48,628 bases of DNA from BP-133 sp040756995 (GTDB lineage Bacteria; Actinomycetota; Acidimicrobiia; IMCC26256; BP-133). The stretch covers positions 1 to 48,628 of the forward strand of contig JBFLYK010000047.1 of assembly GCA_040756995.1 (NCBI GenBank), written 5' to 3'. The notes under the pieces are model-generated. The model searched no databases and was not told the origin of the DNA. It was given only the letters and a program-made list of their open reading frames with translations. Position 1 is the first letter of the stretch; each line of letters begins with the position of its first letter. This document shows, piece by piece, positions 33,375 to 46,707 of the stretch. The position numbers were made by a program, and so were the translations under genes.

Positions 33375-35009
33375 TCACCCGGCCAGCCGCAGGCCGCTGC
33401 AGTTGACGGCCAGCGCGGCGATGTCGGCCCCGCCGAACTGCAGGCCGAGCACCTCGGCCAAGGGCGCCACCAGGGCGTCGTCGAGGCCGCCCAACAGACC
33501 GTTGATGGCCGGAACCACGATCGAGGCGATCTGACCCAGGTTGATGATCCCGTTGAGGATCGAGATGTTGGCGTTCGAGAAATTGAGCAGGCCGTCGAGC
33601 CCGAGGTTGCTCGAACCGACCGACTTGGCATTGCTGGGGCCGAACTCGCCCGGGTAGTTGAAGGTTGTGCTGTAGTTCCCCGGTGTGGTCTTGGCCCCGG
33701 CGGCCAGGGTCAGCTGGGCCACGTCGATCGGAATGAACAGCACCGTCGCCCGGACCGCCAGGCTGATGGCGGAATTGAGGTTCACCGCCTGCGTCGTGGA
33801 ATTGACGGTGATGCTCGGCGTGGCGCAGTTGATGGCCGACAGCGTGCCTGTGGCACCGGCGGCGGTGAGGTCGATCGGCAGCGCGCCGTACACACTCACG
33901 CTGAGCAGGCCGGGGATGCCGATGGGAAGGTTGATGACCGGGTTGATCGAGAGGCGCACCTGGGCCGTTTCGATCGACGGCCCGCCGGCGGGCCCGAAGT
34001 AGATCTTGGGCGGCTCGATCACGGTGGCCGACGCCGTGACACTGGTCACGCCCGGGACGGAGACCGTGGTGGTCGGGATCGACAGGGCGTGTCCGCCCTG
34101 CTTCTCCAGGACGAAGGCACTGGCCGTCAGGAGTTGCAGCAGGTTGAGGGAGGCGGTGGCGGCGGCCGTCTCGGCGCCGGAGGCGATCTCGATGAACTCG
34201 CCGAGCTGCACCGTCCCCTCCAGGGAGGCGCCGAGGATCATGCTGTTGAGCAGGTTCACCGCCGCCGTGTTGCCCTGGGCGTTGAGGGCAGCGATCGAGG
34301 CCACCATGAAGTCGTAGATGCCCACCGACGTGGTGAGCAGCTGCGTCGGTGAGAGCGCGGTCACCGGCAGGTTCAGCCCGATCTGCTCCAACGTTACGTT
34401 GGCGTTGACGAGGCCGTTGTAGCTCACCGCGTTGAGGCCAAAGGCGTCGCCGAGGAGGGCGTTGAGGACCCCGTTCCCGCCGGCCGGGATGCTGGCCAGC
34501 CACGACCCGATGGAGAAGCCGCCGGTGGCCACCTGGGTGGCGGTGGCCGCCCGGCTGGTCGTCTTCGCCCCTCGCTGGAAGGCGAAGTCCACGGTGCCGG
34601 AGGCGGTGACCCGCACGGCGGTGGGGACGGACGTCGACGTCACCGTCTGGATGGCGCCGTTGAGCACCGGCGTGGCGATGAGCGAGAACGTGGTGCCGCT
34701 CATCGTCCCCAGGTCGACGGTCAGCTTGGAGAACGGCATGTTGTTGCGGCTGGCGCTGGCCTGGACGGCGGTCACGACCGCACCTGAGGCGCCCGACAGC
34801 GACGCGGCGGTGCTGCCGCCGAGAGTCCGGCCGGCGTCCATGGCGATCACGTCCGCCTTGGCCTGGAGCGTCCGGTTGTTGTTGGTCACCCGGCCGACGT
34901 CGACGGCGAGGGCGGTCGCCCCGATCATCGTCACCATGGCAACGCTGGTGACGACGAGGACGGCGCCCTTCTGCTCGCCGGCCCGGTGGCGGAACCAGCG
35001 CATGTTCAT
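33375..35009 (-). CDS. tadG: TadG-like pilus assembly protein (DUF2134 type)
   Basis: This 544-aa exported protein has the TadG N-terminus: HRAGEQKG, hydrophobic helix AVLVVTSVAMVTMIGATALAV, then DVGRVTNNNRTLQAKADVIAMDAGR, the DUF2134-type block in which Flp systems align. The prepilin-like site lacks Glu at +5 (Val instead). The rest is low-complexity Ala/Thr/Leu/Gly sequence of predicted beta and short helices, with few cysteines, unlike the Cys-rich locus-1 TadG. It starts with ATG at 35009 overlapping the tadE stop by one base (TGATG). Confidence 0.85.
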   Translation of the reverse strand: MNMRWFRHRAGEQKGAVLVVTSVAMVTMIGATALAVDVGRVTNNNRTLQAKADVIAMDAGRTLGGSTAASLSGASGAVVTAVQASASRNNMPFSKLTVDLGTMSGTTFSLIATPVLNGAIQTVTSTSVPTAVRVTASGTVDFAFQRGAKTTSRAATATQVATGGFSIGSWLASIPAGGNGVLNALLGDAFGLNAVSYNGLVNANVTLEQIGLNLPVTALSPTQLLTTSVGIYDFMVASIAALNAQGNTAAVNLLNSMILGASLEGTVQLGEFIEIASGAETAAATASLNLLQLLTASAFVLEKQGGHALSIPTTTVSVPGVTSVTASATVIEPPKIYFGPAGGPSIETAQVRLSINPVINLPIGIPGLLSVSVYGALPIDLTAAGATGTLSAINCATPSITVNSTTQAVNLNSAISLAVRATVLFIPIDVAQLTLAAGAKTTPGNYSTTFNYPGEFGPSNAKSVGSSNLGLDGLLNFSNANISILNGIINLGQIASIVVPAINGLLGGLDDALVAPLAEVLGLQFGGADIAALAVNCSGLRLAG

Positions 35010-35461
35010 CAGTTCACCTGTGTGATCGAGGTCGACTTGATCGTGTCGGGCAGCAGCAGCCCCAGGCCCGGGAACTTCGGGAGGAGGGGGTGGTTCTTGT
35101 AGTCGTAGGTGATCTGGACCCGCATGCAGTTGCTGCCGGTGCAGCCGGTGTCGGCCGGTGCCGTGCTGTAGGTGCAGCTCATGCCGGCGCTGGTGCAGGA
35201 CTTCTTGAACGCCCCGAGGGCCGGGACCACGGCATTGGCGGCGGCGGTGGCCGCCGTGCCCGACGAGGCGACGGCGGCGGCCCGGGCCCCTTCGGCGGCG
35301 GCCTGCGTGAGTCCCTGCTTGAAGGACAGGGCGTAGCCGTAGGAGATGATCCCGAAGAGCAGCATCAGCAGCACGACGCTGGCGATGGCGAACTCGACGA
35401 CCGCCGCGCCCCGCTGGTCCCCGGCTCGGCAGGAGATGCTGTTAGTGACGGCGTGGCTCAA
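35009..35461 (-). CDS. tadE: TadE-like pseudopilin, Tad locus 2
   Basis: This 150-aa pseudopilin has prepilin motif GDQRG-AAVVEFAI (Glu +5), a hydrophobic helix SVVLLMLLFGIISYGYAL, then a small exported domain with three or four cysteines. I chose the TTG at 35461 because GGAGGGAA lies 7 nt upstream on the minus strand; the longer open frame to 35881 overlaps coaE on the other strand. It is the first gene of the twelve-gene Tad locus 2, with a cis element 52 nt upstream. Confidence 0.88.
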   Translation of the reverse strand: MSHAVTNSISCRAGDQRGAAVVEFAIASVVLLMLLFGIISYGYALSFKQGLTQAAAEGARAAAVASSGTAATAAANAVVPALGAFKKSCTSAGMSCTYSTAPADTGCTGSNCMRVQITYDYKNHPLLPKFPGLGLLLPDTIKSTSITQVN

Positions 35462-35513
35462 CCTGTTCCCTCCGGCTCCGTAATTGCGTCTCGACCATCC
35501 CTGCGGGGTGCTG

Positions 35514-35554
35514 GATAGCCCGGTCGGGCCATTTCCCAGACCCCTCCGGACTAG
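35514..35554 (-). promoter_or_regulatory. Tad locus 2 cis element, copy A (before tadE)
   Basis: GATAG (35514-35518), CCCGGTCGGG, CCATTT, then 15 nt and ACTAGCCCGGGG. It is the same arrangement as copy B. It lies in the 163-bp gap between tadE (minus) and coaE (plus), 52 nt from the tadE start. Confidence 0.55.
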
Positions 35555-35585
35555 CCCGGGGTTCGAACCACCCCGAAGCTCCAAT

Positions 35586-35616
35586 CCCTTGTGCGGCAAG
35601 GGTGTTCGCCTACCCT
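35586..35616 (+). promoter_or_regulatory. coaE promoter with inverted repeat
   Basis: TACCCT (35611-35616) is 8 nt before the coaE ATG, a leaderless-type -10. An inverted repeat CCCTTG-TGCGG-CAAGGG (35586-35602) sits over the expected -35 region, so it could be an operator. Confidence 0.4.
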
Positions 35617-35624
35617 CGTTCGGC

Positions 35625-36218
35625 ATGCTTCGTGTCGGACTGAGCGGTGGGATCGGATCGGGGAAGTCGACCGTGGCCCGCGGACTAGCGCGTCGCGGCG
35701 CGATCGTGATCGACGCCGACGCCATCGCCCGGGAGGTAGTCGAGCCCGGCCAGCCCGGGCTGGCGGCGGTGGTCGAGCGCTTCGGTCCGGGCGTTCTGGA
35801 CGAGCACGGGCGGCTCGACCGGCCGGCGCTGGCCGCGCTGGTCTTCGAGGACGCCGCCGCCCGGGCTGACCTCAACGCCATCGTCCATCCCCTGGTGGCG
35901 GCCGAGACGGCCCGGCGGCTGGCCGCCGTCCCGGCCGACTCCGTGGTGGTGATGGACGTGCCGCTGCTGGTGGAGGCGGCCCGGTCGGGCTACGACGTCG
36001 TGGTGATCGTCGAGGCGCCCGAGGCCGTGCGCTTGGAGCGGCTGGTCGGCCGGGGGATGTCGGAAGACGACGCCCGGCGCCGGATGGCCGCCCAGGCCAG
36101 CGACGAGGAGCGGCGCAGAGTGGCCGACGTGGTCCTCGACAACTCCGGGTCGGAGGAGGAGCTGGAGGCCCAGCTCGACTCCCTGTGGACCCAGCTCACC
36201 GCCTCGCTCCGGGCATAA
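35625..36218 (+). CDS. coaE: Dephospho-CoA kinase
   Basis: This 197-aa P-loop kinase catalyses the last step of coenzyme A synthesis, phosphorylating the 3'-OH of dephospho-CoA. The P-loop is GLSGGIGSGKST (residues 6-17), followed by IDADAIAREV (substrate Asp) and the VMDVPLLVEAA and LIG-RMSxDDAxxRxAxQ-type lid segments (LVGRGMSEDDARRRMAAQ). ATG 35625 starts MLRVGLSGG and is preceded by TACCCT at 8 nt. In many actinobacteria it follows rpsA directly; here Tad locus 2 separates them. uvrB follows after 29 nt. Confidence 0.96.
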   Translation: MLRVGLSGGIGSGKSTVARGLARRGAIVIDADAIAREVVEPGQPGLAAVVERFGPGVLDEHGRLDRPALAALVFEDAAARADLNAIVHPLVAAETARRLAAVPADSVVVMDVPLLVEAARSGYDVVVIVEAPEAVRLERLVGRGMSEDDARRRMAAQASDEERRRVADVVLDNSGSEEELEAQLDSLWTQLTASLRA

Positions 36219-36235
36219 CTGTCAGACCCCGCCGA

Positions 36236-36241
36236 TAAGGT
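36236..36241 (+). promoter_or_regulatory. uvrB leaderless -10 element
   Basis: TAAGGT is 6 nt from the uvrB ATG. I see no LexA-type box (TCGAAC-N4-GTTCGA) in the 29-nt gap or just upstream. Confidence 0.45.
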
Positions 36242-36247
36242 GGCCTC

Positions 36248-38272
<2,025 letters not shown>

Positions 38273-38285
38273 CCTCCCGAACCCC

Positions 38286-41270
<2,985 letters not shown>

Positions 41271-41285
41271 GCTACGCCGGCGGGG

Positions 41286-42437
41286 CTACGGCTGGGCCCA
41301 GGAGCCGAGGTTGTGGAAGGTGAGGGAGAGGGCGAGGAGGGCGGCGCTGGCCGGGACGGCATAGCGCGTCGACCGTTCGTTGAGGACGTCGGCGGCGGCC
41401 AGGAACAACGGGAAGGCGGTCAGGAGGTCGCGGGGGCGGAGGCCGTCGGTCCGGGTGAGGACGCTGATCGTCAGCACGGTGAACGTGTAGACCGCCAGCA
41501 CGCTCGGCCACCGTCGCCGCACCAGGATCACCCCGGTGATGACGGCGAACACGAGGGACAGGGTGGCCGTGGCCGGCATCGCCTCGGAGAACGGGGCCCG
41601 CACGAACTCCCAGGCCATGGTGAGCGCCGGCTCTCCGAAGCCGTGAAGCCCGCTGTTCCAGGCGGCCTCCGCATGGAGGTAGGTGAGCGGGTCGCCGGTA
41701 TGGATCCAGAGGTACAGGAAGTAGGCCACTGTCCCGAGGGGCGCCAGCAAGGGCGCGACAAGAGGCCGGAGCCGGAAACCGTCGCGGCGAATCACGACCG
41801 CGGCCTGCCACAGGCAGACCGGCACGAGGGCGAGGGCGGAGGCCCGCGAGAAGCTGGCCAGAGCGGCGCAGAGGCCGGCGGTCCACCAGCGTTCGTCGAG
41901 CAGCGCCACGAGGCACAGCGCGGCGAGTGCCACCATCACGCCCTCGGAGTAGGGCATCGACAGCACCATCGAACCGGGGAAGAACGCCCACAGCGTCACG
42001 GCCCGCAACGCCCGGCCGGGGTCACCGGTCAGGCGGAGGGCGAGGCGATGCACCACCACGACGGTGACGGCGCCGGCGGCGACCGAGACGGCGATACCGG
42101 CCACCGCGTTCGACAGCGGGCTCAGGAAGGCCAGGACCTTGATCAGCAGCGGGAACAGCGGGAAGAAGGCCAGCGTGCTCTCGACCGCGTGGCCGGCCAC
42201 CGTCGGCACGTCCTGCGGGTACCCCTCCTCGACGACCCGCAGGAACCAACCGGAGTCCCAGCGGTTCAGCAGGGCCACCGGCCCGACACCGACCCGCATG
42301 CCGGCCACGGTCGCCACGATCAGCGTGAGCAACCGGGACTGGGCATAGACGCCGAGCGCCGCCCGCAGCCCACTCTGTCGGGCTGGTTCGCGGAGAGGCT
42401 CCGGGCCCGCGGCGGGCGCGGGCGCGACAATGCTCAC
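41286..42437 (-). CDS. PIG-V-like mannosyltransferase (GT-C membrane protein)
   Basis: This 383-aa polytopic protein has about nine or ten membrane helices and the PIG-V signature: NRWDSGWFLRVVEEGYP near the first loop and TLAFFPLFPLLIK, then PYSEGVMVALAALCLVAL. PIG-V-family bacterial proteins use polyprenyl-phosphate mannose to glycosylate envelope lipids or proteins; the acceptor is not known. Its GTG overlaps the stop of the DUF2079 gene (GTGA), and it is paralogous to the gene at 45497. It is the last gene of a minus-strand unit that converges on uvrA. Confidence 0.82.
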   Translation of the reverse strand: MSIVAPAPAAGPEPLREPARQSGLRAALGVYAQSRLLTLIVATVAGMRVGVGPVALLNRWDSGWFLRVVEEGYPQDVPTVAGHAVESTLAFFPLFPLLIKVLAFLSPLSNAVAGIAVSVAAGAVTVVVVHRLALRLTGDPGRALRAVTLWAFFPGSMVLSMPYSEGVMVALAALCLVALLDERWWTAGLCAALASFSRASALALVPVCLWQAAVVIRRDGFRLRPLVAPLLAPLGTVAYFLYLWIHTGDPLTYLHAEAAWNSGLHGFGEPALTMAWEFVRAPFSEAMPATATLSLVFAVITGVILVRRRWPSVLAVYTFTVLTISVLTRTDGLRPRDLLTAFPLFLAAADVLNERSTRYAVPASAALLALSLTFHNLGSWAQP

Positions 42438-43873
42438 CGCGGTGTCCGGCGGTAGAGGGTCACCTGGCCGTAGCGGGTGACGTACGGGAAGTCGGCCAGG
42501 TAGGGCGAGCGGGCGAAGGCGTCGTAGGCCACGGCCTGCTCGGGATGGAGCACGGGGCCCACGACGACGGCGTCGATGGCGGCCGCCTTCTCCGGTGTCG
42601 ACGTCCGGGCGGCGGCCGGCAACGGAAAGGCCGGCGTCACCTCGGCCAGGGCGAAGGGGAAGAGCAGAAGCTGCTCACGATGTGACAGATGGGGGCCGAT
42701 CTCGTCCGTCGCCATGACGGTCTCGTCCGGACCGATCTGGGCCAGCGCCCGCCGGTAATCGCTGATCGGGGCGGCCGTGGTGGTGAGCTGGCCGAGCGGG
42801 CCGGCGGCCACCAGCAGGGCACCGCTGCCGACGACGGCCAACTTCGGGTTGTCGAGGGCGGCGGCGACCTGGTGGGCCCGGGGCACGGCGCTGGCCGCGG
42901 CCAGCAGCAGGAACGGGAAAAGGTAGGCGTCGTAGTGGAAGTGCACCGAGTGGAACTGGGGGATGGCCGACGCCAGCAGCGGCAGCGCCGGCAGAGCCGC
43001 CAAGGCCAGGCGGCGCGGCGCCAGCGCCGGCAGGAACCCGAGCGGCGCCAGGAGCCCGACGAGAATCAGCGACACGTTGTCGAGCCGGGCGATGCCGAGG
43101 AGGAACCGGCCGGCGCTGCGGAGCGGATGCAGCAGCGCCACCGACGGGCTCTCGGCGAGATAGCCGTAGTGGTAGGCCCAGTGCCGGTCGGAGCCGAGGA
43201 GCGCGGCGACGGCTCCGCCGGCGGCCATCCACCCGAGGACACCGGCGACGAGGAGCAGCCGGAAGCGACGACCCGTGCTATCCACGGACGTGAACCCGGC
43301 CAGCGCCATCGCCGCCGCCGCCAGACCCAGGTCGTCCCGCAGGACGAGGAGCGCCACGGCGCAGCCGACCAGCAACCTCCGCCGGTCGAGGAGAGCGGCC
43401 CGCAGCCCGACCAGCAGGAAGGGCACGGCCAGCGTCGTGGTGTGGAAGTCGTACAGGGCGGCGTTCCACAGCAGCGGGCTGGCCAGGTAGGCGAAGCGGA
43501 ACGCCCCCCGCCATCGGCCGGTCACGCCGACCGTGTCGAGCAACGGCCCCAGGGCCAGGAACCCGGCGCCGAGCGCCACCGCCTGGGCGGCCAGAAGCCA
43601 CAGCGGAGAGGCGGCCAGCCGGTAGAGCGGCGCGAAGGCCAGCAGAGCGGGGGAGAAGTGGTCGGCGAAGGCATTCCACCCGATCGTGCTGAGCTCGGGG
43701 GCTTGAAAGTTCGCCAGCTTCCAGATCGCCTGGTCGTAGACCGCCAGGTCCAGGCTGGTCGACCGGAACGTCGCGTGCCGGAACCAGGCCAGGCCGAACA
43801 CGGCCAGGGCCATCCCCACCGCCAGCACCCGCGACCGGCGATCGGTGCCGCGGGCCAGGCTCACCGCCGTCAT
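42434..43873 (-). CDS. DUF2079 membrane protein, copy 1
   Basis: This 479-aa polytopic membrane protein of the DUF2079 family has the family blocks LDLAVYDQAIWKLANF, GWNAFADHFSPALLAFAPLY, SPLLWNAALYDFH and LLRDDLGL. Roughly nine to eleven helices precede a C-terminal extracytoplasmic domain. Function is unproven; the topology recalls GT-C glycosyltransferases. It is a tandem paralogue of the gene at 43870, with the same order of blocks throughout. ATG 43873 overlaps the upstream stop by 4 bp (ATGA), and its own stop overlaps the PIG-V gene. Confidence 0.9.
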   Translation of the reverse strand: MTAVSLARGTDRRSRVLAVGMALAVFGLAWFRHATFRSTSLDLAVYDQAIWKLANFQAPELSTIGWNAFADHFSPALLAFAPLYRLAASPLWLLAAQAVALGAGFLALGPLLDTVGVTGRWRGAFRFAYLASPLLWNAALYDFHTTTLAVPFLLVGLRAALLDRRRLLVGCAVALLVLRDDLGLAAAAMALAGFTSVDSTGRRFRLLLVAGVLGWMAAGGAVAALLGSDRHWAYHYGYLAESPSVALLHPLRSAGRFLLGIARLDNVSLILVGLLAPLGFLPALAPRRLALAALPALPLLASAIPQFHSVHFHYDAYLFPFLLLAAASAVPRAHQVAAALDNPKLAVVGSGALLVAAGPLGQLTTTAAPISDYRRALAQIGPDETVMATDEIGPHLSHREQLLLFPFALAEVTPAFPLPAAARTSTPEKAAAIDAVVVGPVLHPEQAVAYDAFARSPYLADFPYVTRYGQVTLYRRTPR

Positions 43874-45423
43874 GAGCCCGTTCGGCGGTAGAGGAGGACG
43901 TCGGCGAACCGGCCCTGAAGCCGGAAATCCCGGGCATAGGGCGACGATGTGAACGCGTCGAGGATCTCCTGCCCCTGGGCGTCGCGGGGAGCGGCCAGGA
44001 TCACGACGTCGATGGTGGCGGCGGTCTCGGCGTCTACCCGGCGCGCCTTGGGCGTGAGCGGCATCAGCGGCTTCACGTAGTAGAAGGGATACGGGTACAG
44101 CAGCAGCTGATCCCGGTGCGCCAGATGAGCGCCGAGCGACATGCCCACCGCAGCCCCATCGCCGGGCTTGATCAGACGCAGAGCGGCCCGGGCCCCGGCC
44201 GGGTCGGGAGCATCCTTCGTGAGGCTGTCGGTCGCCGGTGGGCCGAACAGCCAGAACCCGAGCAGGGTGAACGAGACCAGGAACATCCAGGCGTGGGGTT
44301 CCCGCAGTCGCTCGGGCAGTCGGGCCAGTGCCGCTCCCGTGGCCACCAGGAGGAAGGGAAGGATCGGCCCGCCGTAGTGGAACTTGGGCGAGTGGAACTG
44401 GGAGCCGGCCGAGGCCAGCAGCGGAAGCATCATCACGCCGGCCGCCAGGACCCACTTCGGCTTGAGCAGCGGGAGGAGGACGAGCGGCCCGAGGAAGGCC
44501 AGCACCAGGAACAGGTTGTCGAGCCGGCCGACGCCCTCCACGAGTCGCACGGCGCTCCGTAGCGGGTGGAGCAGCGCGTCGGTGGGACTCTCGGCCAGGT
44601 AGCCGTAGTGGAAGCTCCAGTGCCGGTCGGAGCCCAGAACCTTGGCCAGGACGCTCCCGAAGACCGTCCACCCGAGGCCCAGGGCGGCCAGTCCCAGGCG
44701 GAGCCGCAGCCCTGAGCCCGCCCGAGCCGCCGGACGGGTGGCGCCCACCAGCGCCATGGCGGTGACGGCCGGGCCGAGGTCGTCCCGGAGCAGGAGGATG
44801 GCGGCGGCACAGGCCACCAAGGCCATCCGGCGATCGGTGAGCGCGCCGGTGATGCCGGCCAGCAGGAACGGAATGGCCAGCGTTGTGGGATGAAAGTCGA
44901 ACAGAGCGGCGTTCCACAGCAACGGGCTGAAGACATACGCCACCGCCACGGCCGCCGCGGCCCGCCGAGGCGTGCCGACGGCGTCGAGAGCGGGCCGGAG
45001 GGCCAGATAGCCGGCGCCGACCGCCACTGCCTGGGCGGCGAGCAGCCACAGCGGAGTCGCCGCCAACCAGTACAGGGGGACGAACAGCACGAGGACCGGC
45101 GACAGGTGGTCGGCGAAGGCGTTCCACCCGATGCTCGTGACCTCCGGCGCCGTGAAGTGCGCCATCTTCCAGATCGCCTGATCGAAGACGCCGAGGTCGA
45201 GCGTGCCCGAGCGAAACGTCGCATGGCGGTACCAGGCCAGGACGAACACCGCTATCGCCAGGCCGCCGGCCACCGCCAGGCTCGGGCGGTCCATGCGGAG
45301 GAGCGGCGGGCGACGTCCCGCCCGGCCGGTCTCGCCGTCCGGCAGCGAGCCGAGAACGGTGGGGGCCACCGCCGTCCGATGTTCGCGTTCGAGCCGCCGC
45401 GTCCCGACTGACATTGCTTTCAC
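43870..45423 (-). CDS. DUF2079 membrane protein, copy 2
   Basis: This 517-aa protein is built like copy 1: LDLGVFDQAIWKMAHF, GWNAFADHLSPVLVLFVPLY, SPLLWNAALFDFHPTTLAIPFLL, ILLLRDDLGPA and GSDRHWSFHYGYLAESP. It has a longer, Arg-rich cytoplasmic N-terminus (about 45 residues) if translation begins at GTG 45423; an internal ATG gives MDRPSLAVAGG. Tandem duplication is clear, but the copies have diverged substantially. It is the first gene of the 45423-41286 unit, head to head with the second PIG-V gene. Confidence 0.9.
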   Translation of the reverse strand: MKAMSVGTRRLEREHRTAVAPTVLGSLPDGETGRAGRRPPLLRMDRPSLAVAGGLAIAVFVLAWYRHATFRSGTLDLGVFDQAIWKMAHFTAPEVTSIGWNAFADHLSPVLVLFVPLYWLAATPLWLLAAQAVAVGAGYLALRPALDAVGTPRRAAAAVAVAYVFSPLLWNAALFDFHPTTLAIPFLLAGITGALTDRRMALVACAAAILLLRDDLGPAVTAMALVGATRPAARAGSGLRLRLGLAALGLGWTVFGSVLAKVLGSDRHWSFHYGYLAESPTDALLHPLRSAVRLVEGVGRLDNLFLVLAFLGPLVLLPLLKPKWVLAAGVMMLPLLASAGSQFHSPKFHYGGPILPFLLVATGAALARLPERLREPHAWMFLVSFTLLGFWLFGPPATDSLTKDAPDPAGARAALRLIKPGDGAAVGMSLGAHLAHRDQLLLYPYPFYYVKPLMPLTPKARRVDAETAATIDVVILAAPRDAQGQEILDAFTSSPYARDFRLQGRFADVLLYRRTGS

Positions 45424-45496
45424 ATGTCGGCATCGTTCCGGCGGTTCTGAAGGCGGTCCTGTTCAAGCCGGCCGATCCCGCTGCCGATGGACGGGG

Positions 45497-46693
45497 GTGA
45501 CCATCGGTACACCCCAGCGCGTCGCGCCCGCCGGCGCCCCCGCCGGCGCGGTCGTGCGGCCCCGCCGGGTTCCGTGGCGGCCGTCGTCCTGGCCCGCGCC
45601 TCTGTTCGTCGCCTTCACCTACGGGCTGTCCCGCCTGTGCGTCCTGGCCGGTTTCGCCGCCGCGGCGGCGTTCCAGGCCGGGATGTCGTTCGGTCGGATC
45701 CCCGTCCTCTGGGACGGGCTGTGGTACCTGCAGCTCGCCGGCGACGGGTACCCGTCCGCCGTCCCCGAGGTCGCCGGGAAGGCGACGGCGAGCACGTTGG
45801 CTTTCTTTCCGGTGTTCCCGCTGGCGATCCGGCTGGTGAGCGCGATTCCCGGGGTGTCCGACGCGGCGGCGGGGCTGGTCGTGTCGTCGGCCACCGGAGG
45901 TCTGGCCGCCTGGCTCGTGTACCGGCTGGCCGAGCGCCTGGCCACACCGGCCGTCGCCCGCCGGGCCACGATGCTGTTCTGCTTCTTCCCGGGGTCGATC
46001 GTCTTCTCGCTGGTGTACTCCGAGGGGCTGATGATCGCCCTGGCGGCCGGGTGCTTCCTCGCCCTCCACGAGCGGCGCTGGGTCGTGGCCGGCGGGCTGG
46101 CCGGTCTCGCCACCGCCTGCCGGCCCAACGCCGTCGTGCTGGTGCTGGCCTGCGGCTGGGCGGCGGTGGAGGCCGCCCGCCGCGGCGACCGGCGGGGCCT
46201 GGTCACCCCGGTGCTCGGCGTCGCCGGCCTCGCTGCCTTCCTGGCCTTCCTGTGGGTCCGCACCGGCGAACCGGGCGCCTGGCTGCGGGTGCAGCACAGC
46301 GGCTGGAACCAGCAGATCGACTTCGGCCAGACACTCCTGCGCGTGATCAGCTGGCCCCTCCCGGCGCCCTACGGCGCCGGGGAACGCATCCTCATCGCCG
46401 GCGGGCTGGCCGTGGCCGTCGTCGGGCTCGTCGCCCTCGTCCGGCTGGTCCGCCGCTGCGGCTGGCCGGCGCCGCTGGCGGTCTACGCCGCCGGCATCAT
46501 CGTCCTGGCGTCGATCTACCGGGTCGACACGCTCCGGCCCCGGTCGGTGCTGGCCGCCTTCCCGCTGTTCATCGCCCTCGGGATGCGGACCTCGGGCCGC
46601 ACCGCCCGCCGGCTGGCCATCGCCGGCGCCGGCGCTCTCCTCGTGCTGCCCTGGTACTACGCGCTTCCGTTCGCCTCCTCGTCGTCGCCCTGA
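45497..46693 (+). CDS. PIG-V-like mannosyltransferase, second copy
   Basis: This 398-aa polytopic protein has the PIG-V layout: LWDGLWYLQLAGDGYPSAVP, STLAFFPVFPLAIRLV, FCFFPGSIVFSLVYSEGLMIALAAGCFLAL. It is clearly paralogous to the gene at 41286 (shared ASTLAFFP-FPL, FFPGS-V-S--YSEG-M-ALAA). The GTG at 45497 lies in a 73-bp gap facing the DUF2079 copy 2 promoter. I found no TAnnnT at the expected place. The methyltransferase starts 14 nt after its stop, so they are probably co-transcribed. Confidence 0.8.
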   Translation: MTIGTPQRVAPAGAPAGAVVRPRRVPWRPSSWPAPLFVAFTYGLSRLCVLAGFAAAAAFQAGMSFGRIPVLWDGLWYLQLAGDGYPSAVPEVAGKATASTLAFFPVFPLAIRLVSAIPGVSDAAAGLVVSSATGGLAAWLVYRLAERLATPAVARRATMLFCFFPGSIVFSLVYSEGLMIALAAGCFLALHERRWVVAGGLAGLATACRPNAVVLVLACGWAAVEAARRGDRRGLVTPVLGVAGLAAFLAFLWVRTGEPGAWLRVQHSGWNQQIDFGQTLLRVISWPLPAPYGAGERILIAGGLAVAVVGLVALVRLVRRCGWPAPLAVYAAGIIVLASIYRVDTLRPRSVLAAFPLFIALGMRTSGRTARRLAIAGAGALLVLPWYYALPFASSSSP

Positions 46694-46707
46694 GCGAGAC
46701 TCGGATC

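Noticed and set aside
35555..35580. tRNA T-arm-like sequence GGTTCGAACC
   Set aside because: No acceptor stem, D arm or anticodon arm can be built around it on either strand.
36219..36247. LexA/SOS box upstream of uvrB
   Set aside because: No TCGAAC-N4-GTTCGA-like site; the GTTCGAAC at 35561-35568 lacks the spacer and is upstream of coaE.
42434..46297. 1287-residue open frame on the minus strand
   Set aside because: Only its C-terminal 479 residues (start 43873) read as a DUF2079 protein; the rest overlaps the second DUF2079 gene and the PIG-V gene in other frames and is low-complexity GC-rich read-through.
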